Positions 1 to 13,095 of a DNA stretch of 64,000 bases are shown piece after piece. Source of the DNA: Apostichopus japonicus (taxonomy: Eukaryota > Echinodermata > Holothuroidea > Aspidochirotida > Stichopodidae); contig NC_092574.1 of assembly GCF_037975245.1 (NCBI RefSeq), forward strand, positions 21,787,713-21,851,712, written 5' to 3'. Position numbers and translations under genes: made by a program. Positions within the stretch are counted from its first letter, which is position 1. Each line of letters starts with the position of its first letter. The notes beneath the pieces were generated by a model. That model saw only the letters and a list, made by a program, of their open reading frames with translations, did no database searches and was not told the DNA's origin.

Positions 1-1310
1 AATAATCTTCTTGAGTGAGATACACACTCAGTGACTGACAATACCGTCAAACAGTCAAATAGTAATATCTTTAAAACATCATCCCCCCAAGCCCACACCG
101 CCTGAAAAAGTACTCTTTAAACTACAGCACTATACTCTTGCTAGAAAGCAGCATTTTTAACAATTTGAGAATTAGAAAAGGCAGTAATGTTTTGGTGGGT
201 ATAATTCCACCAGTTTGCCCGAATGTCGTGAGACAGGAGGAGCATTTTACTATGGTTTTTATGGAAAAGAATTACAGTATAACACCACAGTAAGTACTTG
301 CTGTATCCATGATAATTACACTTAATATACTTTGAAGATCTGTAGTAGGAACAAGACATTGTCATCTACAATTTATAGGAGGTATAGAAACAGACTCTGT
401 GATTGGTTGAATATCCCTGTGATAGGTAACATACATGTTGTGATTGGGCATTTGAAGTCGTGATATGCTGCAAAACTACTGCTGACTGCCAGTTGGAGAA
501 AACTGTACGTGTTCAGTTTCCCTGACTGAAGCAGACGTGCAATAAAACTGGCTAAATCCCGAGCTGTTGTAGTCGTTAGCCAAAGCACCCTGCCCGAGCA
601 TCCACGATTTTCCTCTTAACGTCGTTCGATTTTAGTTGGAATCGCATTCAGACAGTCAGTGTGGCTGGCTTTAAGAATTAAGAGTTACCTACGCTATATA
701 TTCGGTATGGTGACATGGGTTTTAAGGAATCGCTTTCTAATCAGTTTGCATTTGTAGAAGTACAAGGTGATAGCCGTAAGTAGGTGGCAGTGTTGTTCTA
801 GTCGTTTAGCAACGGCGTTCTTTCACTCGGTGAATCCTGTGAGCAAAAAATATCAGATCAGGTATTACGTCACTGATTTATCAAACATCAAATTAAATAT
901 ATTTACTAGATAGATTGACATATTTCAATCCTCCATCCTGATGGGTGCAATTTTCTTCTACGGATGGTTCTTAGAGGGGATGCCTCATTGCCCGACAAAC
1001 TGACATTCATACGGAAAAGAAAAGTATTCCACTCCTGTTAGTTGAAATCCCCATATCAATGACTTGTCCCTAACTCACGATATGATTAGTTGAATGAAAT
1101 AAATTTGGGCGGACTAAACCGTGGATTTTTCCCTGCAATGGATCACAGTAGGTGGTCTTTGATGTCATATCGCTAAAATATTCTTCAAATGATTACTCTC
1201 CTGTTATAATCTTTTCGCTGATTCATCCTTTTGATTTATCACAGATTCTTTGTAGGGAGCAGTAGACAAGGGAGTAAGGAAGGACAGGGAGAGTATATGA
1301 TATTCATTGT

Positions 1311-1557
1311 GGAGTGTTAGCTCAGTGGTTAATGCCGGTGCCTTCCAATCATAAGGTCCCCGGTTCGAGTCACTCCAAGATTAATGTATGTCGTCCAGTT
1401 ACAGAGTTGTTGACAATTCATAATATTGGATGTTAAAAATATGAATGTAAGAGACTGACTTCGGTCAGCTTGCGGATTTGATAAGCCAAGGAGGCTTCTT
1501 AGCGGATTCCTGCTTGCAGAAGGATCTAAAATACATACATACATACAAACATACATT
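1311..1557 (+). mobile_element. tRNA-derived SINE with (ACAT)n tail
   Basis: The first 66 bases form a tRNA-like head. GGAGTG pairs with CACTCC as an acceptor stem, TAGCTCAGTGG is an A box (1318-1328) and GGTTCGAGTC is a B box (1362-1371). A body of about 150 bases follows, with the word TTGATAAGCCAAGGAGGCTT near its end, then a tetranucleotide tail of ACAT repeats. This order of pol III promoter, body and simple tail is the standard SINE layout. The family name is not known to me. Confidence 0.75.
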
Positions 1558-1718
1558 GTGCAATATAAATATAAACCACAACAAAATTAATAACAGTTAA
1601 AATCATCTTCCTATATATTCTCTGTAAGCTTTTACGTCTATTTTTTATCTACTGCATATGGTTATTATTTCATTCAGCCTCTTCTTCACTCGGTCTCAAT
1701 AGATATCTTCCTTTTGGT

Positions 1719-1724
1719 TTTATT
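1719..1724 (-). terminator. Candidate poly(A) signal for CD36-family gene A
   Basis: TTTATT on the plus strand reads AATAAA on the minus strand, about 0.8 kb beyond the last traced exon of gene A. It is a weak candidate because the last exon is not fixed. Confidence 0.2.
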
Positions 1725-2530
1725 ATAAGTTCTGTTTCGTTGAAGGTTCTTTCAACGTGTTCAGTTCATGGGGATTGGGTACAAAAATTTTCTTGTGTTC
1801 TTTCTAGCATGTCTCTTTACGAGCGGCGGCTTTTGGCCGTAATTTCACATTCTCTCTCTTTCTTTCTTTCAACTTGAGTTAAGTATGAAACATATAAACA
1901 AAACATTTTCAGCTAAATTGCCATGATGACATCATTCATTTGGCAGTCTGCCAGATGCATTCACAAAATAACAACAGATTGGTAAAAAATCTGTATCGTC
2001 GCCATGCAAAAAATGCTACGAAGGTGATGGTTTTGACCTATAGTTGAAGAAAACTTCCAGCATTTTTATGAAGCAATCAGCCGCCCAAATATCCCTTTTA
2101 AGAGACTGTACCCTTCTGCTTTAAAAGCAATTGAAACAGGGCAAGGGCAAAAGTTCACTCCATTTGCACATAGATGCTTCAGTACACTACCGATCCTTAC
2201 AAAAACCGGTGTGTTGTAACGGTTTGACTCGAGTCACAACATTTCAGATGTGAAGTCACTCGAACAAGTATGTTAATATTTTCTTGCTGCAGAAACGGTA
2301 CAGTGACTCACGTCAACGGTCCTGACTCGAGTGAAAATCAGTGGTGATGATTGCTCGGCTTGAACTTAATGCAAAGCTGAGACTTGTTTACAACTGTGAT
2401 AAAGAAAAGTTTATAAATGCTTATAACACACAAATGATGCTGTATATTTAACTACACCGGTCTAGACACTGTATTGCGATTTGTTCGACTGGTAGTGACA
2501 CAAACTATGTAATCAACAATGTTGGCTTAC

Positions 2531-5500
2531 CTCAGTTTCATCGTTAATGGGTCTTTGGCTTCCTGACTCCTTTTTAACTCTGACAAAATACACAACGAAA
2601 CCAATCACGATGGCCAATAGCCCTATTGCAATGAGTCCCCATGCTACTATGTTAGATATGAGTCTTGGATACTTGGTCAGCCATCTGAACTCTGAGCCGT
2701 GTTCATCACCGATACAACTGGACTGTGGGTGAGTCAATGAAAGAAAAATCAAATCTTTGTTTATTTTTTATTATAAGATTCTAAGCAAACACAAAACCTA
2801 ATTATGAAGAAAGCAAAGCACAGATTAACAGGATTCAAAACTTGAGGGAATATAGATGGCTGGATCACCGAACAAATATGTAATATATCAATTCAAAAGT
2901 ATAGATTCGTTGATAAACTACTTTTTTTTCTGGCAGACCGATTCTTTTGCGTAAGTAAGAGAGCAGGCTTACCTCATTTAACCACATAGTTGGAAGAAAA
3001 ATCTCGGGTAACTTTTTCCAGTCTCTGCCAAAGAAGACCATAGGAGGATACATGAGAGATGGGTGTTTATCAATGGGCAGACAGTATCAGATAGTTTATT
3101 ATATCCCATAAACACATATTTGAGAGCGAAAACTGTTGGGAGCTTCGAGACATGATACGCTAAAAGGTTTATTTAATACTTCAAATAAACGTCAAACATA
3201 AAGATCTAACTACAACGATGAAATTTATTCTGATTACCAGCTCAACCAAAAAAAGAAAAAAAAGGTCTCTTTCTCTTCTTTGCAGATTGCTCAAAGCTGC
3301 TTCTGTGCATCGGTATAAACCTTTCTTCATTCCAATCCCTGGAAATATTCACAAATAAGTTTATAAGGCCCTCAGTCTGCTTAAGAGAACCCAGATAAAA
3401 ACTGGTTACAACCATCTATTCTGCCATGATTTTATTCTTTCATTTGGAAACCTTGTTTAAGGTTTTGGCTAATTTCATCAATCCAGACAAAACTTTAGTT
3501 GGACCACACTGCTACACAATGGTCTTCAGTTATCTTATTTAGGAAATTAATACCAATTTAATTGCAAAACTACAGTATTTAATATATCATTGTAACAATG
3601 GTCAAAGAGCTAACAGACAGTTCATTTTAAACTCTATTCATATGGTATAATCAAGGCTCATCTTTTCTCAGATGAGTCTTCAGAGAATAATGAAGAAAGG
3701 CGTCATTGTTCTTATTTTAAAAGTCGATAGACATGGTATAACAATGGGTGAATGATACAACCATGTGAAGGGACTTTTATGTCGGTGAGGTACAATCGTG
3801 AGACCTAATACAAATAACTAATGGATTTATAACTTGGAGAAGTCCTGACTCCAACAGTGAATAACAAAGACAGTTTCATGTGTTGTGCATATATATGATA
3901 TAAAGATTTGCACTTTGAATTCATCCAAATAAATATGAAAATATTTCAAAATTTCATATTTCTTTGATGGAACAAAAACAGAAGCAGTACCACTGTGTAT
4001 AAAATCTTTCTTAAAGCAAAAAAAGACTTGGTTACACACCTTCAGTTATAAAAATACTTTCTTGAATTTTTTCGCTAACAGGATATCATACAAGATGTGA
4101 GAGTTGCAGAATAAAACGAAAAATGAAAATGAATTTGAGTGGGTAATGAAAAGACAAATGTAAAAGGCAGTAACTCACAAGAATGTGCCATATGGCTTCA
4201 CGTGTACGTTGATCTGTAGTCTCTTGTTAATCCTTAAGGGAGCTCCAGTTTGCTGTTTGAGAGAAATACAATCTTCATGTCACTTAAAAACTATTCAAAC
4301 TCATGACTGAAGGGTGATAGTTCTCAACTAGTAATCCCAATGCTTTGACAAAGTTAATCGCCGACGGACATTAAAAAAAAACAGGTTTGATGAGAATACC
4401 TACAGAGTGTACGACTAAACATGGCTACTTAATTATTTTAAGGGGGGTGCAATGACCACTTCAGTCTATTCATACCATATTTAATACAGTACCATCTCCT
4501 TATCAACAGTTAGTCATAAACTTAAATGGACAGTCAAGAGAGACAATAATTAATTTTTTGACTTATGAAAGGGGAAACATATCCTTTGTATCCTAGTGAA
4601 AGTTGTTTACAGTTCCTACACTGTTTAACTTCTTCTTTATTTCACTTTATTTTTATGAACTTGCATTGTACAGGGTTCCAATTGAACATAAGTGGATATC
4701 GAATTAACGATATATCAAGGACTCTGGTGTATTTATTCATATTCAGGTGCATCCCAAAATGTTTTAATTTGAAGGAAACCTCAAGACAAAGTTATTATTT
4801 GTGCTTCTATGATGTCACATCTGTTTGCTGCAAGTTCACTTTTGCTGCAGAATGCGTCAACTTCAAATGTTGTTATCTCGGGGGTAAAAAATGGTACACA
4901 GCAATTGAATTGCAAATTACACCAGGATCCTTAGAATCTGTTCCTCTTTGTACATCTGTTAAGTACAAATTTTCCTCTGGGCTATCCTCTTAAGGGTATT
5001 TCTGATAGATTTGTTCACTTCCACTAACAAATATTGACACATGTCCTTCACAAACAAGAATATGTCCTTTAGATCTTTAGATAATTTTGTGGAAACATAT
5101 GATAGTCATTGAATTCGCACAAGGTGATGAGGCATTACAAAGAGGGAGCACATTAGTCTTACGGCACCCCACATATCTCACCGGCTCAATGTCAAAGAAG
5201 GTTTCGTGTTCTTCCTTGTCGGGAGAAAGGCCTTCCGCGATCATGTCAAGAACCTTTGGGTCCGTATAGAGGAAGTGAGGCAACGACATTACCACAGGGG
5301 CATCTAAATTGGGTATAAAAGTAACAAAGGGAGATAGTAAAATCATATTCTAAGTATCATAACAACAATACTATGACTATAATTTTTTGGTAACAGAACA
5401 ATAGGATTTTGTTACAAAAGAAGAAAGAACAAAATACAATTACAGGCATTTGTGAATGTTAGAATAATTGATACAAAATAGCCAATTTGTGAAGAAACAG

Positions 5501-7920
5501 AATGATGGTTGTACACAACAAGTTGAGACTTTAAAAATTGAAAATTGGCTGAAAGGAGGTTAAAATTGCTGATGAATTATTCTTTCCTTAATACATTTCA
5601 TGTGAATATGCTGATTTTTTCTGTACCATAAAAACAGAGATGATTTCATATTACTAATTTGTAATTTTTTTTTAAAACAGAGACCATTTGCAAATAAACA
5701 TGTTACAAATTATCTTCAGAAAATAAATGTTTCAATTGTTTGACAACAATCCAAATTATTGAATTAACTTTCTAATAAAAAAATGACTATACTTTTTTGA
5801 CAATTGCTGACATTAAGGAGTCCCCCATATAAGCAATGGTTGTTGTCAGGAGTGCAGAATCCTTCATTGTCTGGATTCACTTCAGGACTCTCAAAGTCTG
5901 ACGGTGGTCCCACAAAACGGTTGGCTGTTATGCCCTGTAGCTCGCTTTCTTTCTCGAACTCGGATTTTATGGACCTGAAGCAAATGTCAGGAAACTCAAA
6001 TTGTTGATGGATCATTTTATAAGGCAAAAAAAAAAGATGCACAACCATACTAAAACTCACTCCTCCACCTTCTACCCTCCCCCTTTCCCCCCCCCCCCCC
6101 ATCCCATCCTTCCCACATTTATATAGCGCAGGATGCTAGTGGCCAATGTTGCGCTATGCATAGCAGTTGCACGAAATACGTTAGACCAACAGTTAGCCAA
6201 ATATACAGTTATGAAACGGAAAGGTCCGACCATCTACAGCCTATGTATGCATTTGAGTAATACTTTTGTATAGAGATAGGATATGATCTTGGAAGTTTCT
6301 GAAGGGTAAGAAAATGTCGAGGGAGAGTACCTCGATATGATTGCGCTATTTTTTGCTACACATTGATGCCAAGAGGATATGACTGTGTTGCGATTGGTAT
6401 CAGTTTGGCTGTGTTAATAATGGAAATGCATAATGAGGTTTGAAAGTACAAAAACATATATGCACTGATATTCATAAATGTCACAATCACATAGGGCATA
6501 GCATGCTTTGGAATTTAATACAAGCATTTTATTTTCTCTTGAACAAGGGGAAGGAAAAGATGGTGATGGGTGGTAGGGGTGGGGGCTGAGTTTATAAATT
6601 TTTCAGCTCTATTGTCTGCTGGTCCTTTTGAGGCTCATACATATGCCCAATGGGGAGTGGGGGGGGGGTAGAGGGATGCTTGTCATCATATTCTTACCTG
6701 CATATATCAGAGGAGAATACATAGCCAGGTAGATTCTTGTCTAGGAAAGGAGGGTTGTAGGTGCCATCTGCACACACAAAACAAAGGAAAGAATGGAAAT
6801 TGTAATTAATATTTAAAAAATATAGATATATAATAGCAAGAAAATACTGCAAAATAACAAACCACCATCAATATTTAGGAGAGATGTGTAGTTTTGGTGA
6901 ATAGAACACAAGGTGTTGGGCCCAAACAAACTTTTCAGATGGATCATATAGGTCTACCACTATTTTCTTTTATTTCATGTATCTCCAGAGAGATGGAGGG
7001 TGATACCAATTGATCATTATACCTATTTTGGGGTATTTATGGAAGTGCAGGCTGAATTTAGTTTTCTAAACAGCTAGTCATCTGCCGGACAACCACCAGA
7101 GCTGATTTGGGTTTCCGAACAGAAATTTGGTCAGCTCGGATGAAGGGAACAACCAATAAAAATTGGCCCTGTTGAATATCACATAAATCATCCAACTGTT
7201 ACAGCTTTGCTTTTATGCCGTCATAATATTTTTGAAATATACTGAAGACCAACTCAGAACGAGATGGATTCCCTACGAGGTAAAACATGTTTCTCAGACC
7301 TCCCATGGAACTCTCAATCACTAGGGTGCTACCAAAATTGAACATGCCTGTTCACTGGCAGCATACAGAAGGTCAGGATGCGGGAAAACCATCTATCCAG
7401 GGGAGGAAACTCTCCCTTTCCCAGGAGAGGGAGGGGGGGGGGGAATAAACCCTCTCTTTCTTTGGGGAAGGGAAAGAGGATCAGGCTTTAATTTGCACAA
7501 ATATGTTAATGCAGATACAGACCAATTTTATTTTAATGTTTGATTTCTGTGATATGAAGGTAAGGAGGGAGGCTGGGGGGGGGGGGGAACATTTAGTGGG
7601 AGAACATTAACCTATCCTACACCCTGTTTGCACTGGCCATTCTCATTACAACCACTAGATAAACAAAAAATAAAAGTGTTATCTTTTACCTGTGCCGTTA
7701 ATCATATTACATTCATCTGTTGACCAGTACGGCAGAAGACGAACTCCTCTGAATGTTTGGATAATATTTGTGAAAGATGAGTTCCTCTTCCCGGTATCAA
7801 CTACATATACACCATCATGGGAACCATTTCTCTATGATCAAAATAACAATAATAAAAAATATATAAAAAAAATATAAAAAAATATAAATAAAAATATAAA
7901 TAAATAAATAAATAAAAATA

Positions 7921-7975
<55 letters not shown>

Positions 7976-10900
7976 AATATAAAAAAATATAAAAAAATAA
8001 AAAATAAAGTGAAGTAGAGTAGAGGAATGCACTAAAATATGCACATCAAGTAAACTTCTTTTTCTCAATCACTGGTTCTCTATGACTAATTCATTACGTA
8101 TCAACGCTGGCTGCTGATAACAGGGGGCCGTAATCTGACAAGCACTTGCAAATCTTCTCTGGAAATAATTCAAACTAGTATGGGATGCCATTTGTGACAA
8201 TATTTTTTAAAGTATATATGTTATCCTATAAATGATTTTGCACATTTATAAACTAATAGAGGGCGCTAAAGTACATTGACTTTATAAATTTTTAGAACTC
8301 TGTATTAAAATCAACACATTCAGATTTTATGAAATCCCATAATCTAATTCTATTGCTGTTATATAACTTTTTTTATAAGAATTTAAACATAACATATTTA
8401 AGACTACATAATATGTTTATAAGTTCAATATCATTTCTATATTAACTTTACGAAATATAGTCCAAAGCAACACCCCCAAAGCCCAACAAAAGGCAGCATT
8501 TTTTAATGTAATCAACAATCATTTAAATGAACTTTCCACAACTTCTGCACACATTTTGCCAGAGGTTTATAATAGGAAACAGAATATGTTCTTGTTTTAA
8601 CCTGTCAACCTTACATATTGCTGTAAGCACCAAAAATTCTTGAATCTGTGTCAAAAGCTGATTCCTCTTGCGATGCGATGCAGCTTTTACGGATAAAAAA
8701 CAATCACTCACATCAGCAAAGATTCCAAAGAATGTTGTCGGCACAGCTTTGGGTTTTATCTTCAACAGCTCCACAAGAAGGGGATCCGTATAACCCCAGA
8801 TGAAATCATGAACACTATAGCTTTTGAAGACTGTAGAGTCTGTCATTTTTGCAATAACTTGCAGTCCGACTCTGTCAAAGAATCCCCAAAAGTTGGCTTG
8901 ATTTACTGCTGTCTGGAAAAGAAAAACAGAATCCCCTCTAATATGTTTATGAGAAAAAGACATTATACTGCCATTATCTTTTGGCAGAGAAAAAAGAAAA
9001 AATTGAGATTTCGTAAGCAAGCTTGAAACGTATTAGTCAAAAGCAAATTTATCCTAGAAATTCTGAAAACCATGTTTGATCAAACAAACCTGAATCAGCC
9101 TATAGATACTAGCAATCCTAATCAAAACTCTGTGTGGAGCGCCCTCTAATTTTATGAGCAGAGCAATTTACATTAAATATGTTTCTTAGACAAAAGCAGA
9201 GCTGCTGTGTCGATCACTCTGTCTAAAATATTCTTCTGCAAATTGACCAAAAAAACCCACAAAATTTCAGGCAAGCTAAGCTAAATACAACAGATACATC
9301 ATTTGTTACTTTTAATGACTTATTTCAGAGTTGTCTCTGACATATTTTCGTATAGTCAGTAGGGTGTGCAGTGAATAATTTAGTACATTTTAAGTTTTTG
9401 TAGCAGTGTTGAAGTTTATGAATGTTGCTTTTCATAAAGTATGAACAATTCTGTTTCAGAAATGGAATTGAAGACTAGATTGATTCGGAGTATTTTTTTT
9501 AAAACTGGACAATCCCACTTGGTGTATCTGGTTTTATTGTAATGTGAATGATCCAAATGAACTTTGTTTTGGTACTTCAAATTATTTAAAAAAAAAAAAT
9601 TAAAAAAAAATGATGTACTAGGAACAGTTCAGTAAAATAGCAAACTGCCAAATAGAATCGAAGATTCGATTAATCCGGACTAGTTTTCAAGACTGGACGA
9701 TCCCACTTCCTATACATCAGTTTCATTGTACTGTAAATGAATAAAATGCCGATATTCATTATGAGCATTGAGAAGTTAATCTACTTACTATATACGGGAC
9801 ATTAATCGATGTGAAGTTATCTAATTCTGGGTCCCCAACTGACATATCTGGTTGGAATATGTACGTTTGCGGCGATATATAAGAAACGGTGTTATTCTCA
9901 GAATCAAAGGTTATGTTGGTCTTGGGTCGGTACTCCCTGCAAAGATAAAAGAGAAAGTGTTAACAGATTAGCACAATTGGATGAAACAACATCATCAGCA
10001 CAATGCTACATTGTTTTGAAACACTTTGACCTTTCACTTACAATATGTACAGTTTTATGGTAAGTGTCACCAAGTTCTATAAATAGCAAGTTTCTGTTAA
10101 TTGTTAAATGTAACATGTAAAGATTGAATGTAACCGATCTTCATCCTGTTACACTGACCTCTTATGCATATTATGATTGCTTGCATGTTTATAAACAACA
10201 GTAACATCCTAAAAGCAACTATCAGTATTCACAGCTGTTGTAAGGCCTAGGCGAGGTTTCAACTAGTATTTGATTTATGTTTGTTAGCAATACATAACAA
10301 ATTAACAGTTGGAAGGACTTTCCTACACATAAATTTTCAATAAGACACTTTGATTGAATGTATAGAAACAGGATATAAAACAAGATATAAACCAAGATAG
10401 AAACAAGAAATACGATACGAAAATGAAACCTTGATTCAAGTCCTAATTAATAATCTTCAACAATACCCCTTGCCTTTCTTTTGCTGCCTATTATCAAAAT
10501 CTTTCCTTACAAATTATCCATAGGAAACGTCCTTTTCTTGGATGGGTCATATGCGAAGGAAGTGGGCTCGTTTGTTCATGGAAGTGCCTTCGTACGAATG
10601 CAAGTAACACTGACCAATGAACTACAATCTCACAGCTCTATTACATATTCATGAATTCTTGTACCTGTATGTGTAAGGACCAATCTGGAAAATCTTTGGT
10701 TTGCTTCCTTTCATGACTTCATCTGGATTGGTCAAATTCCACACCCATATTTGCATATAAATAGGGAAAGGTGGGTCCTTCCAAAATCCATAACCAATTC
10801 CTCTGTTTGACAAGATGATACTCTGAAGGAAGCAAAACAACACAATCAGGTTACAGTAAGTCAGGAATTAATACTGATTGACATTGAAAACATTACACTG

Positions 10901-12934
10901 TTTTCTACCGACCACTTCTACTATAGGGTCGACGAGTCTGACCTTGGTTTTCATCATTGGAAATAGAACCTACCTATAGTACATTGTGGTCACTAATTAA
11001 TTATATCACAAAGGAGTTAACCATAGTTATAGCATACAGTAAATTTGAATGCTTAAATATTAGCTCTATGATTTTGTTAATAAAACGGCCTGAAATATTC
11101 TTCCACTTTGAGAAAGAGTACGATGGCAGCAACAGAATATTTGCTTTCCCTCCATAATTGCTAAATGATGTCAAACAGATTAATTCCTGTGTGTAATTCA
11201 CACTAGAAGTACCTGGTCGTATTTATGTACTGTGTATGTAAGTTGACCTTGAGCTGTATTTGGTAAAATATTGGTAGAATTTCTGAGAAAACAGTGACTT
11301 TATCCGACATGATGCTCTATGGGTAAATCTCACTACACCAAAGGACTTGTGATGCGTACTTTAAGGTAAATAAACCAGGATACGTTTTTTGTTAGAAGAA
11401 AGGAAAGACAATCCAAATTTTTGACATTTTCCAGCAGGCCTTAGAAATATTGGTAATACAATGACTTATCTTTTTTGTGAAAATAAACTGTGCTATTCTC
11501 CCTTGTTTTCCGCTAACATCAATGCTTAAATCTTAGTCTTAGAATCGATTTTTCGAGTAGCAGTAATCACGCTTAAATGAAGATTAATAGCATCAACCAA
11601 ACTGTAATATATGGGGCAAACTCATATATTATGTACACATAAATAATCTACCAGTGAGCTTTGGATCAAACATAATTTAACAAACTCTTTTCATAAATAA
11701 ACTCATTTCATAAAGGAACCTTTTGTACAATCAAAGACTACTAAGAAATTCCCTGGCATGGTAGTGGAACTGAAGTGTAGATTGATGTTAGGGCAAAGTA
11801 CTGATAACAAATTTACAACACGATGCTAATTGGCTATTTAAATCAGTTTGTAAACAAAGATATCAGCATTTGATATCTTTTGGTACTATATTTTCTACCT
11901 GGAAGTTTGTTTTAAATTGCTTTAACTGATAATCAACAGATAGAGTGTACCACAAAGTCTGATGCCACCCAGGGACCTGACCTAACTCAGCAATTTACGA
12001 GGGTTAAACTTCCCAGCTAACCAAAATATATATGTGTGATACCCACCATGTATAATTAAACCACTTAGTTGGGACAATTTTGTCTATACTTTAGTGTCAT
12101 GTCCCGCTTCAGAGCAATTCGTATTGTCAGTACGAGCAGTATGTTTTTATCAGATCAAGGTTAGAAACTGTTTGTACTGTCAATACCAGTGCTTTGAGAG
12201 CATGATATTGGAGTACAGTTTAGAGAGGTAGTAGCATTAGGATCAGATAAAGATTAGGAACTGTCGATACTGTTAGTACGAGTGCTTTGAAGCATGATAT
12301 TGGTGTACAGTTTAGAGAGGAATTAGCATTAGGAAATTGTCCCAACTGGCTGAATTATACTACCATATACATGCATATGCATCCATGTGCATGCATATAT
12401 GCATGTCACTACACTGCTTTAATGCTGACAACTTGATGTTAGGGGAGTCCTGCCAGTGACCCCTGCAATGAGAAAAACTGACCATCTGCTGTGGACAATA
12501 TATTGCCATGAACTGTCCTATAATTATCTCAGACAGTTAGTTTCGCACATACTGTAGATTTATATTATTTACGCCTTGTAAAAGAGAGTCAGACTTGGTA
12601 CCGGATCGAATAAACACACCTCAAAATATATTCAATGAGTTGTACTTCATCTTCCATGTGTTCTCACACATTGCTTACTTGAGTGGACACGACATATGTT
12701 TAATGTATGGGAAACCTTGGTAGTAGTGAAAAAGTGAAATATATGTGGGTTTGACTTGATAAGAAAAGGTTGATATTCAATTTTTTCAATTATTATTACA
12801 AAATGGAAGTTCACACTCACACTTTCTGTGATGTCGTGGATAAGTGGTGGGGCCACCACCAATATAACGATCCCGATAACAACACTGAGGATTGAGATCA
12901 CTAGTCCCACCACAGCACAGGCACTGTTAACCAT
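2531..12934 (-). CDS. CD36/SCARB-family (LIMP-2-like) receptor, gene A; 11 exons traced, last exon unresolved
   Basis: Exons read on the minus strand: 12934-12821, 10822-10665, 9936-9789, 8912-8712, 7831-7690, 6767-6698, 5974-5793, 5303-5182, 4252-4179, 3024-2973, 2722-2531. All have GT-AG borders and join in frame to 485 aa. Residues 1-28 are a short cytosolic start plus membrane segment; the ectodomain carries family hallmarks PPFPIY and GPYTYR (exon 2), WGY (exon 4), the SSDICR Cys (exon 6), GFCTP (exon 7) and SLPHFL (exon 8). A second membrane segment lies in exon 11 (IVAWGLIAIGLLAIVIGFVV). Several N-x-S/T glycosylation sites are visible. CD36-family proteins bind or transport lipids, lipoproteins or partner proteins at the plasma membrane or lysosome; which ligand applies here cannot be read. 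The exon 1 ATG follows a splice acceptor (exon boundary near 12941), so a non-coding first exon lies upstream. After exon 11 the frame either splices on or runs into a stop at 2513-2515. Confidence 0.9.
7845..8010. repeat. (AAAT)n / A-rich microsatellite
   Basis: A run of AAAT and ATAAAAA units with an almost pure AAAT core at about 7890-7976. It lies in intron 4 of gene A, directly before exon 5 in transcription order. Long minus-strand Phe/Tyr/Leu-rich frames here are repeat artefacts. Confidence 0.9.
9463..9747. repeat. Diverged tandem duplication, about 188-bp spacing
   Basis: Two blocks share an ACTGGACRATCCCACTT core (the first near 9504, the second near 9692) and flanking words such as ATTGTA.TGT.AATGA. 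It lies in intron 3 of gene A. Confidence 0.6.
12147..12331. repeat. 92-bp tandem duplication
   Basis: Two consecutive copies share CATGATATTGG, GTACAGTTTAGAGAGG and AGCATTAGGA. CATGATAT occurs at 12201 and again at 12293, giving the 92-bp period. It is in intron 1 of gene A. Confidence 0.75.
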
Positions 12935-13004
12935 TGTGATACTATAAAAAAAAATAAGAAAACTAACTCAATTATGAACAGTTTACATCTTAATATAGGA
13001 TATC

Positions 13005-13095
13005 ACCTACCATTTGGAATGAACTCCCTGCCTCTATACATTCCATTGACAGCCTAGCTGAGCTTGTTCAAGTCCAATCTCAAAACACATTAACT
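13005..13095 (+). mobile_element. Remnant of a LINE ORF2 C-terminus
   Basis: The plus strand translates to TIWNELPASIHSIDSLAEL, followed after a frame change by FKSNLKTH and a stop. This mirrors the W-N-x-L-P ... F-K-x-x-L-K-T-x end block of CR1/L2-type LINE proteins. It is a short, shifted relic in the intergenic space between genes A and B. Confidence 0.55.

Larger units (their letters stand above)
1..2512. other. 3' flank of CD36-family gene A
   Basis: Apart from the SINE at 1311-1557 and a possible poly(A) signal near 1719, this stretch shows no coding frame of note. The last coding exon of gene A is expected here. I see several minus-strand acceptors but none gives a tail clearly like the family. 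Confidence 0.5.

Noticed and set aside
4565-4993. 142-codon plus-strand frame with many Cys and Phe
   Set aside because: It lies in intron 8 of gene A on the other strand, has no recognisable domain, no Kozak context and no splice partner.
7838-8068. Minus-strand frame of Phe/Tyr/Leu/Ile repeats
   Set aside because: It is the translation of the (AAAT)n microsatellite.
8523-8711. Extension of the gene A exon 4 frame beyond the donor
   Set aside because: The frame reads through the GTGAGT donor at 8711. The paralogue exon is exactly 201 bases with the same donor, so this is intron.
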